Source: Pseudomonadota bacterium
Lineage (GTDB): Bacteria > Pseudomonadota > Alphaproteobacteria > Rhizobiales > Xanthobacteraceae
Length of the DNA stretch: 64,000 nt
Direction of reading: 5' to 3'
Assembly (NCBI GenBank): GCA_023387735.1
Contig: JAEWHP010000041.1
Span: forward strand, 23,877-87,876
Under the pieces are notes generated by a model. It ran no database searches. It had not been told where the DNA came from and saw only the letters and a program-made list of their open reading frames with translations. A program made the position numbers and the translations under genes. Shown piece by piece: positions 60,226 through 64,000 of this stretch. How positions within the stretch are numbered: position 1 is the first letter of the stretch; each line of letters opens with the position of its first letter.

Positions 60226-61350
60226 ATGCCCGGCATCCGTTCGGCAAACGCATTTTGGGTGGCCTGCGCCGCGCTGCTGGCGCTGGCGCTATCGCCTTCC
60301 TCCGCAGGCGCGACCTCGCGGATCAAGGATCTCGCCAATATCGAAGGCGTGCGGCAGAACCAGTTGATCGGCTACGGCCTCGTCGTCGGCCTCAACGGCA
60401 CCGGCGACACGCTGAACAACATCCCCTTCACCAAGCAATCGCTGCAGGCGATGCTCGAGCGCATGGGCGTCAACATCCGCGGCGCCACCATCCGCACCGG
60501 CAACGTCGCCGCCGTCATGGTCACCGGCAACCTGCCGGCCTTCGGGACGCAGGGCACGCGGATGGACGTCACCGTCTCCGCGCTCGGCGACGCCAAGAAC
60601 CTGCAGGGCGGCACCCTCCTCGTCACCCCCCTGCTCGGCGCCGACGGCAACGTCTATGCGGTGGCCCAGGGCTCGCTCGCCATCGCCGGGTTCGCGGCCG
60701 AAGGCGCCGCCGCCAGCGTCACGCGCGGCGTGCCGACCAACGGCCGGATCCCCAACGGCGCGATCATCGAACGCGAGATCGAATTCGCGCTCAATCGCCT
60801 GCCCAATGTTCGCCTCGCGCTGCGCAACGCCGACTTCACTACCGCCAAGCGCATCGCGGCCGCCGTCAACGATTTCCTCGGCGTCAAGACCGCCGAGCCG
60901 ATCGATCCCTCCACCGTGCAGCTCGCGATCCCCGCCGAGTTCAAGGGCAACGTCGTCGCCTTCCTGACCGAGATCGAGCAGTTGCAGGTCGATCCCGATC
61001 TCGCCGCCAAGATCGTGATCGACGAGCGCTCGGGCATCATCGTGATGGGCCGCGACGTCCGCGTCGCCACTGTTGCGGTGGCGCAGGGCAATCTCACCGT
61101 CTCGATTTCGGAGAGCCCGCAAGTCAGCCAGCCCAACCCGCTGTCGCGCGGCCGGACCGTGGTGACGCCGCGCACCGGCGTCAGCGTTTCCGAAGACGGC
61201 AAGAAATTCGCTGTCGTGAAAGACGGCGTCTCGCTGCAGCAGCTCGTCGACGGCCTCAACGGCCTCGGCATCGGCCCGCGCGACCTCATCAGCATCCTGC
61301 AGGCGATCAAGGCCGCCGGCGCGATCCAGGCCGACATCGAGGTGATGTGA
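60226..61350 (+). CDS. flgI: P-ring protein FlgI
   Basis: The 374-aa protein has a signal peptide and the FlgI blocks RIKDLANIEGVRQNQLIGYG, LVVGLNGTGDTLN and VIDERSGIIVMGRDVR. It builds the periplasmic P ring. It overlaps the next gene by one base (TGATG). Confidence 0.96.
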   Translation: MPGIRSANAFWVACAALLALALSPSSAGATSRIKDLANIEGVRQNQLIGYGLVVGLNGTGDTLNNIPFTKQSLQAMLERMGVNIRGATIRTGNVAAVMVTGNLPAFGTQGTRMDVTVSALGDAKNLQGGTLLVTPLLGADGNVYAVAQGSLAIAGFAAEGAAASVTRGVPTNGRIPNGAIIEREIEFALNRLPNVRLALRNADFTTAKRIAAAVNDFLGVKTAEPIDPSTVQLAIPAEFKGNVVAFLTEIEQLQVDPDLAAKIVIDERSGIIVMGRDVRVATVAVAQGNLTVSISESPQVSQPNPLSRGRTVVTPRTGVSVSEDGKKFAVVKDGVSLQQLVDGLNGLGIGPRDLISILQAIKAAGAIQADIEVM

Positions 61351-61706
61351 TGGAAACGGGCCTGGTCAACGGCATCGCCGCGTACACGAAGTCCGGGACT
61401 TCGCGCATCAACGGCCGCAACGATCCGCAGCTTGCCGATGCCCTGCGAAAGATTTCGCCCGAAGCGCAGCAGAAAACCCGCGCCAAGGCGCAGGAGTTCG
61501 AGGCGATGTTCCTCAATTCGATGTTTTCGCAGATGACCACCGGCATCAAAGGCGACGGCCCGTTCGGCGATACGCCCGGCACCGGCGCCTGGCGCTCGAT
61601 GATCACTGACGAATACGCGAAATCCTTCGCCAGGTCCGGCGGCGTCGGCATTTCCAACGACGTCTTCCGCAGCCTGATCCTGCAACAAGCCGACCGCACC
61701 GCCTGA
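61350..61706 (+). CDS. FlgJ N-terminal-type rod-binding protein
   Basis: The 118-aa protein has only the FlgJ N-terminal domain (KAQEFEAMFLNSMFSQM, WRSMITDEYAKSFARSGG). It lacks the muramidase domain, as in many alphaproteobacteria (CheL-type). It aids rod assembly. Translationally coupled to flgI. Confidence 0.88.
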   Translation: METGLVNGIAAYTKSGTSRINGRNDPQLADALRKISPEAQQKTRAKAQEFEAMFLNSMFSQMTTGIKGDGPFGDTPGTGAWRSMITDEYAKSFARSGGVGISNDVFRSLILQQADRTA

Positions 61707-61725
61707 CGCATAAAGAGAAATCGAC

Positions 61726-62211
61726 ATGAACCAGCGTCTTCAAGCAACGCCCGCTCCCGTGAAAGCGATCTCCACGCCGCTGGAGGCACGCAAGCTCGCC
61801 GAAGAGCTGATGGATGTGATGAGCGCCCTGCTCGGCATCATCGAGCGCGAAACCGAACTGGTGCGCGCCGGCCAGATCCGCGAAGCGCTACGGCTCGAAG
61901 CGCAGAAAGGCGAACAGTCACGGCGCTACATGGTGGCGGTCGAGACGCTGAAGAACGCGCAAAAGTATCTGGCGCAGGTCTCGCCGGAATTGCTGACCAC
62001 GCTGCGGCGCCATCACGACACTTTCCGCGCCATGCTGCAGATCAACCTCACCGTGCTTGCGACGGCGCATGCGGTGTCCGAAGGCATCGTGCGCGGCGTC
62101 AACACCGAGATGCAGCGCAAGAACATCCCGAACACCTATACAGCATCGGGACAGCGCGCGGCGCCCGGATCGCGCAACATCGCCCCACTCGCGGTCAGCC
62201 GCTCGCTCTAA
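61726..62211 (+). CDS. FlgN-like export chaperone
   Basis: The 161-aa helical protein (ARKLAEELMDVMSALLGIIE, ETELVRAGQIREALRLEAQK) has the FlgN-type coil near the N-terminus. Expected to chaperone hook-associated proteins. Family identity is by position and pattern; a 20-bp gap follows the FlgJ-type gene. Confidence 0.7.
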   Translation: MNQRLQATPAPVKAISTPLEARKLAEELMDVMSALLGIIERETELVRAGQIREALRLEAQKGEQSRRYMVAVETLKNAQKYLAQVSPELLTTLRRHHDTFRAMLQINLTVLATAHAVSEGIVRGVNTEMQRKNIPNTYTASGQRAAPGSRNIAPLAVSRSL

Positions 62212-62369
62212 CCAGGCGGCATCCCGTTCGTTACAATTTTAGCCAAATTTACGCGGCCGCGTCAGAACGAGGTTTAGCGTATTCCCTAACACCGCGTTGA
62301 GAGGTCGCGGGCTATATTGCTGACGACGAGGGGTTGGGATTTGACTCGCAGCAAGCCTGGAGGGCTGCC

Positions 62370-62750
62370 ATGAGTACAGATTTCAACATCAAACCGGTGG
62401 GGGCACCGGTTGCCGCGCCGGTCGTTCAGCATGTGAGCGATGCGGCGCAACACGCAGTCGCAACCCAACTGCCGCCGAGCCAGAGCGTCTCGGCAGCGGA
62501 TGCACCTTCGCGCGCCAATATCGATTCCGACGCCGTCCGTGTTTCCATTTCGAGTGCCTCGACATCGAACCAGGTGGTGATCGATCGCGATGCGCGCGCC
62601 GTCGTCTATCAGGTCGTCGACACCAGGACGAGCCAGGTGGTCAAGCAGTTTCCAGAGGAAGCCGTGCTGCGCCGCCGCGCTTATTTCCACACCCTCGACC
62701 TGACCAGGGACGCTCCGCAGCGCCTTGGCGCCACCGACCGCACGGCTTGA
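62370..62750 (+). CDS. FlaG-like flagellar protein
   Basis: The 126-aa protein has a disordered N-terminal half and a C-terminal part VIDRDARAVVYQVVDTRTSQ then VVKQFPEEAVLRRRAYF, recalling the FlaG pattern (Val-Ile-Asp-x, R-Q-I-P-P-E-x-x-L-R). FlaG affects filament length. It is followed by a GGTTCCGG hairpin (62759-62779). Confidence 0.65.
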   Translation: MSTDFNIKPVGAPVAAPVVQHVSDAAQHAVATQLPPSQSVSAADAPSRANIDSDAVRVSISSASTSNQVVIDRDARAVVYQVVDTRTSQVVKQFPEEAVLRRRAYFHTLDLTRDAPQRLGATDRTA

Positions 62751-62819
62751 TCCGCTCTGGTTCCGGTAAAGCCGGAACCGGCTTCGTGGGATTTCGGAAC
62801 GGCGGTCTCGCGGCTGCGC

Positions 62820-63182
62820 TTACGAGCGCGTCGCGTAGGCCTGGTCCATATAGGTCTGTCCGCTGGCCGGATCCGTCACCACGTTCTTGATCAGCGCGGT
62901 TTTCCTGCCGGTGAGCGTGAACTTGGTGTCGCCGACCCGGAACGCGTTGTCCTTGATCAGCACTTCCTGAAACTTGTTGGTGCCACCGCTCTGGTACTGC
63001 ACCTTGGCGCGGAAACCCGTTACGTTCGAGACCGTGATGTTGAACGTCTTCTGGTCGGCGTATTTTCCGGTCCATTTGCCCTCATAGAGGGCCGGATCGA
63101 CCGCCACATAGGGCGTCTTGGTCGGGATCGTCATCCCAACCTTCTTGTAGTTGGCCGCAATGATGCTCATCATGTCGGCCAT
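62820..63182 (-). CDS. Unknown protein encoded next to flaF
   Basis: The 120-aa protein (MADMMSIIAANYKKVGMTIP) has a beta-rich body: YEGKWTGKYADQKTFNITVS, then NVTGFRAKVQYQSGG. It lies 29 bp after flaF on the same strand, so is likely cotranscribed. No named family; role probably in the filament or its assembly by context. Confidence 0.68.
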   Translation of the reverse strand: MADMMSIIAANYKKVGMTIPTKTPYVAVDPALYEGKWTGKYADQKTFNITVSNVTGFRAKVQYQSGGTNKFQEVLIKDNAFRVGDTKFTLTGRKTALIKNVVTDPASGQTYMDQAYATRS

Positions 63183-63211
63183 GGCTATCTCCCCGCCTCC
63201 CTCACACCACC

Positions 63212-63577
63212 TCAGGCGCGGCCGGAGAGGCCGGCAGCGAGGTTGCAGTTGATGTCGATCAGCGGTTTCAGCTTCGCCGGATCCGGGTTCATCTGCATCT
63301 CGACCGTCTGCTTCATCACGAAGACGCCGATGTTGGCAATGTTCTGGCGCACCTCGATCGACTGCTGATTTTCCTCGGCCTGCGCAGCGCTCATGAAGAT
63401 CGACCAAAGCCGGCGATTGAACAACAGCGCGCTCTCCATGGCCTGGCCGGGGCCGGCCCAGTTGGTCTGGACTTCCTGGAGTTGTCGTGCGGCCTTCAGC
63501 AGCGCCTGCGCTTCGATTTCACGGGGGTTCGACGTCGTATGCGACGTGCGAGCGTAAGCTTGGGCTGCATTAGACAT
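63212..63577 (-). CDS. flaF: Flagellin biosynthesis regulator FlaF
   Basis: The 121-aa helical protein has MSNAAQAYARTSHTTSNPRE and EAQALLKAARQLQEVQTNW, typical of FlaF. It promotes flagellin synthesis or export, opposite to FlbT. It lies 280 bp downstream of flagellin on the same strand. Confidence 0.92.
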   Translation of the reverse strand: MSNAAQAYARTSHTTSNPREIEAQALLKAARQLQEVQTNWAGPGQAMESALLFNRRLWSIFMSAAQAEENQQSIEVRQNIANIGVFVMKQTVEMQMNPDPAKLKPLIDINCNLAAGLSGRA

Positions 63578-63803
63578 TCAGTGACCTCGGTGAGAGCGGT
63601 CCGCAGGACGACCACGTTGACTTCAGGATTCTGCCTAACTTTCTTACAGATCGCGCCTTTAAATATGGTTAGCGGCGGTTACCGATTGTGTCAGAAGCCC
63701 GGCGAAACTCCATATTTCCAACACCTTGCCCGCCATCCGTTCTGATGGAATTAAAATCGACGTCGAAATTTTTCACTTCGGCGTTTTTTCCGTTTCGACC
63801 ACG

Positions 63804-63832
63804 AAAAAGAAAACGGCGGGGTCTCCCCCGCC
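63804..63832 (-). terminator. Rho-independent terminator of flagellin gene
   Basis: On the minus strand GGCGGGG, GAGA, CCCCGCC (63815-63832) is followed by GTTTTCTTTTT (63804-63814): a complete intrinsic terminator 25 bp past the stop. Confidence 0.9.
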
Positions 63833-63857
63833 GCCTCTATTGTCGACGTCGTCCCGC

Positions 63858-64000
63858 TTAGCGGAGTAGCTGGAGCACGCTCTGCTGGCTCTGGTTGGCC
63901 AGCGCCAGCGCGGACACCGCGATCGACTGGCGGGTCGACAGCGCCTGGCTGTTCGCCGCTTCCTCGTTGGTGTCGGCCAGCGTCAGGTTCGACGAGCCGG
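63858..64000 (-). CDS. fliC: Flagellin C-terminus (gene continues beyond window)
   Basis: The last 143 bp on the minus strand encode the flagellin C-terminal helix: LTLADTNEEAANSQALSTRQ then SIAVSALALANQSQQSVLQL and a final LR before TAA 63860-63858. This helix packs the D0 core of the filament. The start and most of the gene lie outside. Confidence 0.92.
   Translation of the reverse strand, partial: GSSNLTLADTNEEAANSQALSTRQSIAVSALALANQSQQSVLQLLR

Overview
The window looks like a chromosomal segment of a Bradyrhizobium-type alphaproteobacterium (Hyphomicrobiales, Nitrobacteraceae). The base composition is GC-rich throughout. The flagellar genes follow the CtrA/FliX/FlaF pattern. CckA sits beside flhB, and the DksA is of the single-cysteine alphaproteobacterial type. 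Four copies of a dispersed palindromic element (TCATTCCGG...CCGGAATGA) lie between genes. I see no tRNA, rRNA, insertion sequence, phage or CRISPR. The organism call is inference from gene content and family resemblance.

Region 1 (1-17 kb) is mixed housekeeping and stress content. It holds an NO-response unit (truncated haemoglobin, a 44-aa membrane protein, an NsrR-type regulator and a perfect palindromic operator). It also holds a SET-domain methyltransferase and two proteins with histone-H1-like Lys/Ala tails. A TetR-type regulator faces a carotenoid-oxygenase/MAPEG unit, and a second membrane-protein operon carries the same pair of operators. A class I fumarase operon, small secreted proteins, a GST, GFA and ICMT-family enzymes and a Tim44-domain protein follow.

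Region 2 (17.8-27.4 kb) holds cckA and the export/rod operon flgB-flgC-fliE-fliQ-fliR-flhB on the minus strand. Divergent fliO-fliP and a diguanylate cyclase lie on the plus strand. A full CtrA box lies upstream of flgB. Region 3 (27.7-33.3 kb) is an accessory stretch of small proteins around an FAD-linked oxidase. Region 4 (33.5-45.2 kb) is motor and rod genes: a 1266-aa periplasmic repeat protein preceded by its own CtrA box, MotE-family/DUF6468/fliM/fliL on the minus strand, and flgF-flgG-flgA-flgH on the plus strand behind a sigma-54-like promoter.

Region 5 (45.2-59.5 kb) has an EmrAB-type efflux pair with a MarR regulator and an envelope/stress group (HD phosphohydrolase, PRC-barrel, Gly-rich protein behind a FixK/FNR-type box, DUF1269, YidB, GlsB). 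It also has an exported SspB-like protein, a DehI-like protein with a keto-acid hydratase, dksA, an HxlR/NAD(P) oxidoreductase pair and an orphan ABC exporter. Region 6 (59.5-64 kb) returns to flagella: fliX divergent from flgI-flgJ(N)-FlgN-like-FlaG-like, then flaF, an unknown protein and the 3' end of a flagellin gene with its terminator.

The inferred logic is as follows. CckA phosphorelay output (CtrA) would switch on early flagellar operons and the large TPR gene. FliX would couple assembly to sigma-54-dependent flgF and flgI operons, and FlaF would tune flagellin. The most unusual single item is a signal-peptide-bearing SspB-fold protein (52862-53233), because SspB is otherwise a cytoplasmic ClpXP adaptor.
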